A DNA stretch of 64,000 nt from Furcasterigmium furcatum (lineage: Eukaryota; Ascomycota; Sordariomycetes; Glomerellales; Plectosphaerellaceae). The notes beneath the pieces were generated by a model. It made no database searches and was not told the origin of the DNA. It worked only from the letters and a program-made list of their open reading frames with translations. The stretch covers positions 810,934 to 874,933 of the forward strand of contig BCIA01000001.1 in NCBI GenBank assembly GCA_001599815.1, given 5' to 3'. The position numbers and the translations under genes were made by a program. Below, piece by piece: positions 45,801 through 58,212 of the stretch (position 1 is the stretch's first letter; each line of letters begins with the position of its first letter).

Positions 45801-47882
45801 GCCTTGGCCCTCCTGGCCAGGAACCAGGGGGGGGGGGTGCGCTCCTGCCACGGCCCACCTAGCCAGCCCGGGCGGGGCAGCTTGAGCCCGCGAAGTGGGT
45901 CACCGCTGGGGACCTTCAGAGCGAGCTCCACGTCACTTCACACTGCACTGCACCGACACTGAGGTGAGTGTTGATGTGTCCAGTGAGGTGCCCGTGGAGG
46001 GAGGATGCGATCCACTGTAATTTTCATCCTCCGCCCAAAACACACGCCCCCAGCAGGCACCACAGACCTTCATCAATCAACACCAGAGGGCGGTTGCCTG
46101 CCTGCGCGGATGAGTCAACATTTTCAGGGAACGGGAATTGCTCCAGGATCTCTGGCAAGGCTGAGTGAGCTTGAAGTGGAAGTCGATGAGCAGAAACTTT
46201 TCCCCCTTTCCCCACGTTCCCGGCCCCCTGCTGGCCAGGCAAATCTGCCCCTTTCTTCCAGCAGATTCCTCCACATGCCAGCAGTGACAGCCTCGCCGTC
46301 ATTGTCATTGTCAATCGGTATGGTTTTTTTCTCCATGATGACTCCGGCTGGATCCTTGGCCTGCAAATTTTTCCAGTTCCGGGCTGGGCTGAGCTGAGCT
46401 GAGATGAGCACGAGCACGAGTACGACCTGAACAATGAAAAAAAAAAAAAAACGGCACAGCGAAGCGAAGCGAAGCGCAAAGTGCCACCCCACGGCCAATG
46501 CTTCGAGGCTCTGGGGCCGCCGCCGCCGCCCTTGCTGCCGCCGGTTTCGTTTCAATCTTGTGGGCGTGGGAATGGCGGCATCTCTCACCGGATCCCGCGC
46601 CGGGCGTATCGCTTGATCAATACAACTCATGCGGCACCTCGACGCACCGGCATTTCCAGGGAACCCATCGACGGTTCTGGCCCGGTGCCACAGGCTCGAC
46701 GGCTAGCCGAATCCGCGCCCTCCCTCGGGCTGGCTGGCTGGCAATCAGTGACATCTGTGTATGATTCTCACTCGGCCCTCAGTGCCACCACGGGCTCACG
46801 GCTCGCTCGCCAGAGAAGACCAAAGAGGCCAGGCCAGACAGACCAGAAAGACCTCACACGACCATGTCTCTCGTTGTGCTCTGTGCGATGCCAGCCCCCT
46901 GCTTCATTCGCGGGAACGACGCCTGTCTGAGCCGCCGCTGCCCACCCTCGACATGCTTCCGCATTTTCAATCTCCCGTCAAAGACAAGCCGAAAGCCCGG
47001 GTCTCAGGAGCAGAGTTATTTTCCTTCTTACTTATTTCCTCAACCCTCACTCGGCATGCGGCTCATAATTTATTCTGTGCTGTGGACAGACGGCCGCTTC
47101 GGGCCACCGCCTTGGCGCCGGGCTCCTTGCACGGGCAGACAGGATGGGCGTGAGTGAACCTCCAAGTTGAGGTTCCAATTATGGATCTGGATACAGCTTC
47201 ATCTGCTCACGCCCGTGCTGCATGCCCTCATCTCCAAGATCACCTCGTCTCTAGGTAGACGCCTCGACCCGTGTGGTTCCTCTTCCCTTGTTGGTGCTGG
47301 AATGCCAAGTGACCTGACAGCAGAGGCTTCCCGAGGGAGCTTTGATGTTTCGTCCCGTCGTAGCTGGGATGAATCTGCTGCATCATCCCATCAGATCACA
47401 TCCACAAGTCGGTCTCGCAGGCCTCCAGCGACAACGGCAGATCTCAGCTCGGAACCCCCTCAATACCGTCTCGCCGGCCTGTTTCGAGAGGCAGACGACT
47501 TGACGACTAAATTGGCACCCGGGCCCATCATCCCAAGTCCAATCCACATATCCCTCCTGTCCGTATTATGCGCCCCAGTTCTGATATTTGTTGTTCGTCG
47601 CACCATCTTGAGACAGCTCCAGGTTCAGCCTGTTCAAGCTGTGACAACAACAACGAGGCGATCACCTTTCGTCGGACTGGACTGCTCGCTTTCCGCTTTT
47701 CTGGCTCGTGGGCAAGTGACCTGTTGCCCTAACCGTTGCTTGCTGGCTTGCCTGCTTGCCCTCGGCCTTGCCGGTCATTTCAGAGATCTGACAGTGGACA
47801 CGAGTTCGCCAAGTGCACCGCTGCGACTCGAGGCTCCTTCGACCGAGATGCCGTCCGAGGCCAAAGCATCACGGATCCTGAT

Positions 47883-47901
47883 GCCTGCCTGCCTGCCTGC
47901 C
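47883..47901 (+). repeat. GCCT tetranucleotide microsatellite
   Basis: Four GCCT units plus a partial unit; a shorter CCTG-type run recurs near 48227-48241. Confidence 0.7.
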
Positions 47902-50900
47902 ACAAACCCTGCGACGCAGACTTTTCCTATCTCGCCTGTGCCGATCTGCACTCCTCCCAATCTTGGTGCGGCCAGTCTCAAGGTAGACGCAGGTCTGCAA
48001 CCATCACGCCCAGCAGAGCAGCCTGCATCATGTCGTTCGTCCACCACCACCAGCGGCCGCGTATGGCTGGGGTCTGCTTATACCTATGTACCAAGTGCCT
48101 CGGCTGCTCGGGTATGCGCCCTCGCCGCCGCAAGTGTTGCATTCGATGCCTCCGAGCCAATCGCGGATGAGCCCTTCTAGATATTGATCTGCCCCTCTGG
48201 CGGCCCGGAGGCAACCCTGAATCCTTCCTGCCTGCCTGCCTAGGTGTCTGCCAACCACCTTGACTCGGTTGCACTTTTGTGCCAATCGCTGGGCACCGAG
48301 TCAATTCCAACTCTGCCTCGGGGCGGCGCTGTTATTGCTCAATGCCTCAAAACACCTCAACGGGTTGCCTTGCCGCCCCGACGGTCAAAACAACGTGGTG
48401 GCTTCATCTCACGGCCTCGGCGAATGAGATTCCGCACCGTCAATCGACGTTCGCAACGTGTCTACCAGTCAGCCGCTGCTCCCAGCACACCCCCCATCAA
48501 GCGATGGCCCACGGGGCGGCCCTCAGCTCCCCTCGGGCACGAACACGTCTTCCCTTCATGCATGGAACAATCCGCGCACCCGCAGCCGGTGCCTGGAAGC
48601 CCATAGCTGAACCACGGCGGAACCGCCATCCTGCAAGATCCGGCCAGTGGCTGACACCCCGACATGCCGATTCGGCCAGCTCGAGAAGTGCTTGCTTGGT
48701 GCCGTCCACGTCAGGACAGGTCGCTCAGCCAGCCAACGTCCTTCGCCGGGAGAGACTGAAACGCAGTGGCTCCCGGGGGGAACCAGTTGAGGTAAACACC
48801 GCAGTGGGGGTCGGAGGGTCAGGTCAATGCCGGAACGGCCCCCGGGTTGCCGAACCTGAAAGCCGGAGCTGGGGCGCGCTGATGCTGACCGACCTCACGT
48901 CGAGTGGCTCTCCATGGTTGTTGTCACGACGGGGACAGCGACGCTGGCGTCCTGCGGCCGCGCCAAAGAATAGTACGACTCGATCTAGAACATGGCCTGG
49001 TTACAGCCAGTTCCGAGGGTCTGTCTCGTGGCTCCCTGCTGACAGACACTCCCGTTTGGTGCGACGGACGGCTGCCCGATTAGCACGACTCCTGGTGTTG
49101 CGTGGTTGGCCGTGGTCACGGTCACGACGGGGTTCTGCGATGGCGCTCACAGGGCGTGCTCATCCACAGTCCCGTCGATTTGGACTCCTAAGCCCTCAGA
49201 CCGAGTCTCTGAGCACGTCCAGTCCAACATATCGGAACCCCCGGCCCCCTCGTTCGAGTCTCATGCCGTGTTGAGCGCCCATGTCTCGCCTGCGAGATCC
49301 GTCATACCATCACCTCCCGAACCCAGCAGGCCAGTTCGTGCAACGCGAGTCGGATCACAGGCACGGGATGCGGCATATCACACGCTCACAAAGGGGAAAC
49401 CGTGGGGCGAGCCGCCGTGCAACCTCCCGTGTCCATCTGGCCCCTCGTCGTCCCAGACAACAGCCGCTCGCCACGCAGCACAACGAGCACGACGACCGCT
49501 GCGTGGAGACCGCCGTGCCGGCGGTCAGCATGGTATAACCGTCTCCCATGCCTCCGGGAGGCGGCAGGGGTGCACATTCTGTGATTTCGGGATCGTGAAA
49601 CCCGCATTGGGGACATATGTCTCCCGCACGAGGGACGGTATCCCGCACCATCTCGCCTACGAGGACCATGCCGCCGGCTGAATGGCATCTGCTGATCGTA
49701 GACACCGGAGTTGCCCGTCTCTGGCCGAGGTTACGCACGATATGCCACAGCGCGGGAGCGTGCCGCAGGACCATGCCGTGGCACCGTACCGGCAACTGGC
49801 CGATGTCACGGGGTTGGGGTGTGCCTGTTTCTCACGTCCTCGCGCCGGCAGCGCAGTCTGCTGCAGGCCCTGTAAGAGGGTTGAAGGGGCTGGCGAGGAG
49901 AAGAAGCACTAACCTCAAACATGCCACTGCCGTGACCGGGCATCGTATGGCACGCCGGCACGGCATGATTTTCCCCGCTGTTCTACATTGCGTTCTCCCG
50001 CCCGCCTGTCATGGCCGGCCAGCTGGCAGGCATTCTGCCAAAGTTCCGTTCTCCCAGATGATTGGAGCCCCGGGAATATTACTACAGATCGAGATATCGG
50101 GTATCTGTCGTCCATGGAAGTCACGTAAGGCGCCAGTCGCTGTGCCGACCCTCCAGAGCGTGAACGTAGGAAGGCTAGCAAGCTGGATAGGCCGACACCT
50201 TGGGACCATCATGCGATTTGTTGTCATATCGATGGGCTCTAATGCTTACGCTTATCGACAGAGTTAGGCCCTATGGCATCACGCGCAAGGGGGATCCTGA
50301 CAATTACCTCCGGACGAGGGGTCTCTGCAACTTGGGGAAAAGTCAATCTCAGCCGGCGCGGTGTCCAAAAGCAGGAACAGGGCGCCTTTGGCGAACCAGA
50401 CTTGCCAGAGCAGCAAAAACTCTGACATGCCATATCTCGAGGGAGGGTGGCCGGGGGGAGATCGCCCCCACGATCCTGGACACCCATCTCCCCATACGGA
50501 GTAGTGCGGCATCAAGAATTGCTGCCCAAGAACCAAGCACTCATTGTGGCGAAAAGCTTCCCCAGAACGCAGGTGCCGGTGCTCCCACTCTCTCAGTCTC
50601 TGGAGCACTTTGCCCGTGGGGGAGCAGAAACTAAACTCTCCGCTGGGCTCGCGGCTGGGGACTGCGCCGGTCAAAGGCTGAGGCCGTGAGGGAGGAGGGG
50701 TGTGGGTTTGCCGGCCTATGAGAGGCAGAGCCCGGCTGAGCGTTTCGACGAAAGCAGCGCCGGTTTCTTTGTCCCAGGGCCGCGTCGAGGGGAGCAGAGC
50801 CTCATCCCAGGCCTGCAAGCCTGGAGCTGGTAATTCCCGGGCCCCGGCACCGGAGCCGAGGGCCGGCGTCGCCCGGTCGTTGTGGCGGCGAAAACCTTGA

Positions 50901-52863
50901 ACGGCGCGAGCAACGGGGGCCAAGGGGCTTGGGGGCCTGGGCTCACGCTGGAACCGGCGACGTGGCTTGCAGTGCTTTCTCTGCCCATGATGATGGGGTC
51001 GTGGGCTGATCTGGCACTCTTGTGGCTGCCCGCCGGACACGGCCTGGTGCGACGGGCGTCCGAGTCCGGACGCAGCCCGGAGTTGGACAGCGGGTGGACC
51101 CGACCCATCCGCCGCGGCCGAAGTCGACGAGAGGGGAGGAAGAGAATCTAGGCCCCTTCAATCATGGCAGGACGACACCACCACTTTCAACGACTGGCAC
51201 GTTTCGTGGCTGAATTGGCGCTTTCTCTCAAACACTCTCTTGGCACCCGCCAGAGGAGGGATGGCCACTGGGATTTGCCTCCCGAGCGCCGTGGCTGGCT
51301 TGACAGGTTGGTCGCCGGACGCACGATGCACCGTTTGTTGAGTGGATGGACCTGCCGGCCTGCCAGGTTTCCCCTGTTCTCCCTCACCCTCTTGAGACCC
51401 TTTCTCGCCGTGACGGTTGCATCGTGAGAGATTTGGTGGCGAATCCGCGGGTACACTCGGGACACGGTCTTGGGAGCTTTTGTGGCTTGATTCTGGACCC
51501 CTGCGACGAAGGAAAAAAAAAATCGAGAATGGGCATTAACTGATATCGATCGATGGAACATCCTGTTCTGTATTGGATTCAGGATGGCACAGCGCCGCTG
51601 CTGGTAGCGCTCCCGGCATCGCCTGGCCGCTCCTATCTCGGCACCCCCATGGGGGCGCCGGCGTGAAGCTGGTCCCGTTGTGTCCCCTCGGTGGCGAGAC
51701 GGTGCACACCCTCGGGAGCTTTTGGACCGTTCAAGCCGGCAGTACTTCTTGACGGGCGGGCGGCGTATCCCCCGACCTTCCGACGACAGCCTCCTCAGAG
51801 ATATCTTGTGTCGGAATTTTGAGGAAGTCCTCCCGTTGTGACAAATTGGAAAGGGCTGCGTTTTCGTCACGGGCAATGCCTCTTGCTTCTCGGAGGTCGA
51901 CTGGATTGCTGAGCTCATCGCGCTGGTCACTCAGCGAGGGCGCTGATGATTGCTAGGTCCCGGGGGGTATCTGAGATCTCCTGTCACGGTTGTGTGGTCT
52001 CTTCGCCCCCAGGTCATAAGTTTCCGCGAGGCTGGTCCAGTGTCATCTCTCCAGGCTGGCAGTGATTGATAGCGAATCTCAAATGTAGGGGAGATGCGAG
52101 TTTCTCGAATCCTACAAGTGTAGTATGTCTTAGACACACTGCCGTGACAGCTGATAGCGAATTAGAGACCCTGATACCATGCTGGTTTTTGTTGAGTGGC
52201 ATGAAGAGAAGTTTCAGTCGTTGGGTGTTCTGAAGTACTGGTTATTATGAAAGCTCGTTGAACTTGGATGAGCCCCAGGTTGTCCTTGCTTTGCACGACT
52301 TCTCAACCCACCGCGTCGTTCCTATATAACAAGGCATTCGCGACGTATTATTCTGTCATATACTTCATTCATGGCCTTTATAGTCCAAACCAGTCGCGAT
52401 GATTGAACAGCTCTCCGAATGCAAAGTCGTTGAGGGGGCGTCCATGTTTGTTTACATAGGCAGACCACCACGACGATGCCAGCGCCGCAACGTCGCAACT
52501 CCGGTATTCCTGTCGTGTACTTGTTCCAGAGTCTGTTTTACTCATACCTCGGAGATGTCAGAATTCGTGAAGGTGGTGCTGTTCCTCAGGCACGTAGAAG
52601 GGGCAGTTTGGTGGCGCTGAGAGCCTTGCCAGAGAACTTGCGAGGTTCAACTCGAAGATCGTTCAATCATCAGGGTATCTTGCGGCTCGGAAACTTCTAA
52701 ATTTGAATACAGCGATCGTAAGAACAAGAACGGTCTCTGCCCCCCCTCCCTAGAACAACATGAACCCCCCGGACACCCAAAGGCCGTCAGCAGCCGAGAC
52801 AACCGAAGATCACGCCCACGTGAGAGACTCGGGGCATCCAGGGTTTCTTGATAGACCTGACTT

Positions 52864-53850
52864 CTAGCTCGCTGTTCCCCTGGTGGGCAATTCGTCGTAC
52901 CGAGTCTCTCCTGAAACCAGCCGCAGTAGCGTTTCTCTGGTCCACTCATCATTTTTCTTGAAACGCCATTCTTGGATTTTCCCAAGCGCAGTTTTCATCT
53001 CCAGAGCATCTTTCTCTGCCCTCAAAAGGTGCTGCTCGGCTTTTTCGGGACCCACGACACCCTCGTCATAAATGTCATCTTCCGGATTGACCACCGTCGT
53101 AACTCGTGTCAAACATCCTGTAGGCGATGATGTGTGAAAGATCCGCTATTGCAATAACACGGACTGTGCTTCCCATGGACTCTTGAGTGATGATTCGTAA
53201 ATATGCGGCGCAAGCGACTGGCAATGGCACAGTAGAGATTTTGCATCGATCAGGGTCCTGTGGCGGCGAAACAGGTTCTATTTCATCTTGTTCAATGCCG
53301 GTCCAGGAGAGAGGAACCAGGATGAATCGATGCTTTGGTTCGCCAAGGACAAATCGAAAGCCTTGTTTTCCGACCTCGGAGAGATACGACCTTGGGAGAT
53401 CGCCAGGGACGGCTACCCTCAGACCGCTGTCCGTGGCGATCTCGCGTGCTTGCTGAATTTGTTCGTCGGGAATGAGGAATATCAAGTCATGGGTAAAAGT
53501 CAGTCCTTCGGACTCTCATGTGTGGCCAGCATGCGAGGCTTGCCTGTTTGCGCCCCAGTGGATAACCCAATGGAATCAACAGTGGAGTTATCCACTCGAT
53601 GATAGTGATCATTGGCTTTGTGGAAGCCCTGGAGAACGCAAGGATCCTGGATTGTTTGCATGTTGCCGGTGTTTTTCAAAGTGGGCAAAGAAAAGAAAAA
53701 AATCCAAGCGGAGAAAGTTTATGTATTCAGTATACTTACAGGTAGATAGAAATGGAAGCCGAATTGAGAGTTACTGGTGGACAGGCACGAGGCGTCGTGG
53801 AAGACCTCCATGGCTGGTCCGGTATTACCGTCCAGAGAGGATTTCTTCAT
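52864..53850 (-). pseudogene. Frameshifted remnant of a fungal gene of unknown function
   Basis: Three consecutive minus-strand frames read as one protein-like sequence. Exon 1 (53850-53740, 37 codons, starting MKKSSLDGN and including AMEVFHDASCLS) ends in a perfect GTAAGT donor. A 93-nt intron (53739-53647, acceptor CCAG) leads to a frame beginning DPCVLQGFHKANDHYHRVDN. That frame stops at 53500, but the text continues in another frame as EGLTFTHDLIFLIPDEQIQQ. A one-base deletion near 53508 explains the change. A second frame change, equivalent to one inserted base near 53089, connects SYDGG to PEDDIYDEGVVGPEK, and the frame ends at 52864. The coding-like composition, good splice signals and continuity of sense argue for a once-functional gene. 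The family is unknown to me. Assembly errors could also cause the two shifts. No C-to-T RIP pattern is evident. Confidence 0.6.
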
Positions 53851-54324
53851 AGTTGCTCAAAGTCGATTTGGCGGTCCTTCAGATCCCCTATAGTTCAGCC
53901 AGAGGCCATCTTCATTTATTACATCGAAAGAGGAGTCATCTCGATTTCCTATAGCACATTCAGAAGTTGGTCGACATGAGGGTGACCATCCGTGTGCGAC
54001 ATCGAATCGGCCATACGGCTTAGTAAGCTTTTTGGTGCCTGCCCGACCGCACTACCGGGCGGTCCGTGCCTCATCAGAGCACGCGGGCCCCGCCTCGCGG
54101 CGAGGCGAATTGTTTCTCCGGGCTCCACTCCAGCTCATCCCGCCGAAAACCACCACAGGCATATCGAACTTTTTAGAAGGTCCCCCGGGTGCCTGGCTTT
54201 GTGATCACCGCCTTTCGCCCACGACGTCCCATTCCTGTCTATTTCCCCGAGCTGTTTGTTCCGGAAGCTTGCACATAACCTGAACGACACCACAAGACAG
54301 TAATTCCCGAAAAGGTCGCCCATC
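53851..54324. other. Intergenic region upstream of CCT3
   Basis: This 474-bp stretch separates the minus-strand remnant from CCT3 and should contain the CCT3 promoter and leader. No gene is seen. Confidence 0.5.
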
Positions 54325-56241
54325 ATGCAGGCCCCGGTGCTGGTTATGAGTACGAAGTGCCCCTCCTTCCCCTGAGCTCGACCTACCCGATCATCACCAG
54401 AGCTCCCCCTCCACAACCTCACATGGCTGACCTGACGTGACGCTCCAGACACCAACAGTGGTGAGCGGCAGACGGGCCGCAGGGCGCAAATGTCCAACAT
54501 CGCTGCTGCCAAGACGTACGTGATCCAAACTCTCGGACGAACCGTCCAAGAAGACGTTCAGTTGACCGACTCTGACACCCCGCCGCAGCGTCGCCGACAT
54601 CATCCGCTCCTGCCTCGGCCCCAAGGCCATGCTGAAGATGCTGCTCGACCCCATGGGTGGTATCGTCCTTACCAACGACGGCCATGCCATCCTTCGTGAG
54701 ATCGAGGTCTCCCACCCTGCCGCCAAGAGCATGATCGAGCTCAGCCGAACACAAGACGAGGAGGTCGGTGATGGCACAACGACCGTCATCATCCTGGGTA
54801 AGCAAAGCAGCAGCGGTACAGCCTCTCGTTGCCGGAAGACACGCACTGACGGTGTCCCCTCACAGCCGGCGAGATTCTCGCACAGTCTCTCCCCCAGCTC
54901 GAGCGCAACATCCACCCCGTCCAGATCATCGCCGCCTTCAAGCGCGCCCTCAAGGATGCCCTCGAAATCGTTGACGAGATCTCCACCCCCATCGACATCA
55001 ACGACGACAAGGCCATGTACAGCCTCATCTCCTCCTCCATCGGCACAAAGTTCGTCTCCAGATGGTCAGAACTCATGTGCTCCCTCGCCCTCAAGGCCGT
55101 GCGCACTGTCTCCTGGGAGGCTGGCAACGGCAAGACCGAGGTTGACATCAAGCGTTACGCCCGTGTTGAGAAGGTCCCCGGCGGCGAGATCGAGGACAGT
55201 CGTGTCCTGGACGGCGTCATGCTCAACAAGGACATCACCCACCCCAAGATGCGCAGGAGGATAGAAAACCCGCGCATCGTCCTGCTCGACTGCCCCCTCG
55301 AGTACAAAAAGGGCGAGTCGCAGACCAACATCGAGGTCACTAAGGAGGAGGACTGGAACCGTATCCTGCAGATTGAGGAGGAGCAGGTCAAGGCCATGTG
55401 CGACGCCATCCTCGAGCTGAAGCCCGACCTCGTCATCACTGAGAAGGGCGTCTCCGACCTCGCCCAGCACTACTTCGTCAAGGCTAACGTCACGGCCCTG
55501 CGCCGTGTCCGCAAGACCGACAACAACCGCATTGCCCGTGCCACCGGCGCCACCATCGTCAACCGCGTCGAGGACATCCAGGAGGCCGACGTCGGCACAA
55601 AGTGCGGCCTGTTCGAGATCGAGAAGATCGGCGACGAGTACTTCACCTTCCTGACCCACTGCAAGGACCCCAAGGCCTGCACCGTGCTGTTGCGCGGCCC
55701 TTCCAAGGACGTCCTGAACGAGATCGAGCGCAACCTGCAGGACGCCATGGGCGTCGCGCGCAACGTCCTCTTCCACCCGCGCCTGTCCCCCGGCGGCGGC
55801 GCCACCGAGATGGCCGTGTCCGTCCGGCTGAACCAGCTCGCAAAGAGCATCGAGGGTGTGCAGCAGTGGCCGTACAAGGCCGTCGCCGACGCGCTCGAGG
55901 TCATTCCCCGGACGCTGATCCAGAACGCCGGCGCCAGCCCCGTGCGCGTTCTGACGGACCTGCGGGCGAAGCATGCCGAGGGCAAGTCTTCGTGGGGTAT
56001 CAACGGCGACGATGGCGTCATTGCCGACATGAACCAGTATGGCGTGTGGGAGCCCGAGGCGATCAAGCTGCAGAGCATCAAGACGGCCATCGAGGTAAGC
56101 TGCGGCGCTTTTGAACTTGTTGATGTGGTCCGAGCTAACGTTCTTCTTTAGTCCGCCTGCCTGCTCCTTAGGGTGGACGACATTTGCAGCGCGAGGAAAA
56201 ACGCGACACCAGGCATCGGCCTGGGCGGAGGCGAGGAGTAA
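54325..56241 (+). CDS. CCT3: Chaperonin CCT/TRiC subunit gamma
   Basis: A subunit of the cytosolic chaperonin that folds actin, tubulin and other proteins. Five exons: 54325-54349 (25 nt), 54449-54515, 54589-54797, 54866-56094 and 56152-56241, giving 539 residues, the normal length. The N terminus reads MQAPVLVMNTNSGERQTGRR across the first intron. ATP-site hallmarks are LGPKAMLKMLLDP, VLTNDGHAIL and QDEEVGDGTTTVIIL. KVPGGEIEDSRVLDGVM is gamma-type, and SPGGGATEMAVSVRL is the conserved C-terminal equatorial block. The tail is VDDICSAR followed by a Gly/Glu end. Introns are 99, 73, 68 and 57 nt. The tiny first exon and the 99-nt first intron were fixed by the family N terminus. The gene converges with the PRKRIP1-like gene. 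Confidence 0.95.
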
Positions 56242-56517
56242 ACGGGACTGATGTTCAGAGAGACGCTTCGAGAGAGAAGCCCCGAGGATGTGATGAGGAC
56301 TGAGCTTTGGTAGTGTGTGAGATGCTACGCCATACCCCTGTACGAATCATAGAGGCATCGGAAAAGGAGTCTTAGAGAACCAGGGCATGAATGAAGCCGA
56401 GTGTGGAAAGAACTGCTTCTCCTCGCAGAGTCAGTGATGGGTATTGTGCTCTATGCAGGTCTAGTGATGCCCTATATTCCCCTTTTCATACACGTATCTT
56501 GCGTCCAGATGCCGGAC

Positions 56518-57096
56518 TCAGTCGTCATCATGGATGACCAGCCCTGTCGTCGGAGCATCCTCCTGCTTCTCCCCCTCCTTGCCATCCTCCACCCTGTCCT
56601 CCTCCCCCTTCTCGGCGACAATCTCTCTCCTCGCAACTTTCGCCACGGGCCCCTTCGCCGCAGGTCCCTTCCGCCTCTTCTTGTCCCTCTTCTCACGATT
56701 CTTCCGCGTCCGCTCCTCGTCCCGAGCGATCCACTCCGCCTTCTCCCGCTCAAACTCCTCCGTCGCCTTCTCGGTCCGCACCTCCTCGTCCATGGCCCTC
56801 AGGCGCTCATACTCCCGCCGCCGCGCGGCCTTGTACACGTGGAATTCGCCCGAGCCGGCACCAGCGCTGGATCCCTGAACGTTGGTCACGATCTCGGGAG
56901 CGGCCGTGCCGACGGCCCTGCGCGCGGCGACGGCGGAAGAGAGCTCCGGGGCGCGGGTGTCCTGGTCGGGCTTGGCGAAGAGGGCGTCGACGGAGGCGGC
57001 GTGGGCGGAGGACGGGGTAAGGGCGCGCTTCTTGGTCGGGCGCTTGGAGCGCGGGTCGGCGGAGGTGGGGATGGATTCGGGGCCTTCGCCGGACAT
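56518..57096 (-). CDS. PRKRIP1-like protein (DUF1168), spliceosome-associated
   Basis: A single exon of 192 residues. The central segment SGEFHVYKAARRREYERLRA and the following long charged helix (EEFEREKAEWIARDEERT, then RKNREKRDKKRRK) are the DUF1168 signature. Animal PRKRIP1 is a known component of late-stage spliceosomes that bridges U2 snRNP and catalytic proteins as a long helix. The N-terminal ~85 residues are variable and disordered; the C terminus is acidic (IHDDD). The gene ends 276 bp from CCT3 in convergent orientation and is divergent from the histidine-phosphatase gene. Confidence 0.88.
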   Translation of the reverse strand: MSGEGPESIPTSADPRSKRPTKKRALTPSSAHAASVDALFAKPDQDTRAPELSSAVAARRAVGTAAPEIVTNVQGSSAGAGSGEFHVYKAARRREYERLRAMDEEVRTEKATEEFEREKAEWIARDEERTRKNREKRDKKRRKGPAAKGPVAKVARREIVAEKGEEDRVEDGKEGEKQEDAPTTGLVIHDDD

Positions 57097-58212
57097 GGTT
57101 GCGGCCTGGGTCCCGGGACGGGGTCGATGCTTGGGCCCAAGAGGTGGATGGGGCGATGGTGAGGCGAGGTGGTGCGTTTGATGGGTCGAGGCGCAAGGCC
57201 GAGGGCGCAGGGACGGTTCGTCGGCTTCCTGGACGCGAAGTGTTTCGTGGTGGAGGTGGTGGCTTGCGATGCCAGCGCGGAGGTTCGGGCGGGCGTAGCA
57301 GCTCCGGCGAGTTATTCAAAGGTATATGGGGAAGCTGATATGTCTGCTGAGAAGAAAGGTGGTGGCTGTTCAGCTGTCGCAGCCTGGAGCGGGATGGTGG
57401 TGAGAAGGCTGAAGAAACACCCGCAAGTCGGACGACTCGAGCGTCATGGTTGCCCCAAAGTTTTGGTCGCGGCTGCAGGGGTCTGGCCCGAGCGAGACGC
57501 TTCACTTTCCAGGCCGCTTGCCTCGGAGTGGAGGGGCCAAGTGCCGTTCAGGCACCACACTAAGAGGGCACGTACCTTCCAGTGGTAATAGTGAGCTCTG
57601 GTACCTTCTTCCCCCCAAGTCTCGCTGGCCCCAGCGCAGCCCTGAAGCGGTTCCGGCGTTCGTCGCCGCCGATCGGGAATATCGCACCCAATCAAAACCC
57701 TCGTTCTTCTTCAAAGGGCTGCTCATTGGCCACCAGTTCTTTTCAAGAGTGGATCCACGGAGCCAAGAAGCGCCCTGAATGCTGCCCGGGAGGGTTGGAG
57801 GGGTACACCCGGCCGGCTTTGACCGCCTCCAACGTCTGGGTCGTGCCTGCCGTGCAAACAAGGACCCCAGAATGTAGAATGCCATTTTCCCCTCGGACGG
57901 ACAGCCGGCCGGATCTTTCCTTTCCTCCTCTCCTACATCCTCGCGCAACGATCCCTCGACACGAGAATCGCCAACCATAGGCTGGCCAAAACCGAACCTC
58001 ACATTCTTTGGGATTCTGGGCCAAGTGACACTCATTCATTCACTGCCCCTCCTTCGACTTGCCACCAAGCATTACCAACCATCGACTCATCACGTGTCAT
58101 CCGCCGCTCTCCTTCTATCCAGCCATCGAACAAACAGCGACACTTATAATTCGAAGTGAAATCAGGAATTGTACTCTTAGCACACATCCAGCAGACAACC
58201 AGAACCGCAATC
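57097..58212. promoter_or_regulatory. Divergent intergenic region between PRKRIP1-like and histidine-phosphatase genes
   Basis: About 1.1 kb containing both promoters. A 177-codon minus-strand frame (57502-58035) occurs here, but its composition is not protein-like and I treat it as chance. A pyrimidine/A-rich leader precedes 58213. Confidence 0.5.

Larger units (their letters stand above)
42272..52863. other. 10.6-kb gene-poor region downstream of the Ecl1-like gene
   Basis: No gene was recognised. The longest open frames (47167-48180 and 48279-49274 on the plus strand, 50279-51040 and 51187-51930 on the minus strand) encode Arg/Pro/Ser/Cys-rich sequences with no domain-like patterning and overlap rivals in other frames. 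Simple repeats are frequent: a run of 21 T (42878-42898), 11 G (45827-45837), 15 A (46437-46451), three GAAGC units (46461-46475) and GCCT repeats (47883-47901). Composition is not AT-rich except mildly after 52000. This may be regulatory DNA or house unrecognised non-coding or orphan genes. Confidence 0.5.

Noticed and set aside
47167..49274. Two consecutive plus-strand ORFs of 337 and 331 codons in the desert
   Set aside because: They are in different frames, rich in Ser/Pro/Arg/Cys without domain-like blocks, and coincide with other long frames; long stop-free runs are expected in GC-rich DNA.
50279..51040. 253-codon minus-strand ORF
   Set aside because: Composition follows GC-rich background and another minus-strand frame overlaps it; no family recognised.
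51187..51930. 247-codon minus-strand ORF
   Set aside because: Arginine/serine-rich, with no recognisable domain and no splice or codon-bias support.
55066..55974. 302-codon minus-strand ORF antisense to CCT3
   Set aside because: A shadow frame produced by the strong codon bias of CCT3; the plus-strand gene fully explains the region.
57502..58035. 177-codon minus-strand ORF between the PRKRIP1-like and histidine-phosphatase genes
   Set aside because: It lies in the divergent promoter region, is not protein-like in patterning and has no homologue I recognise.
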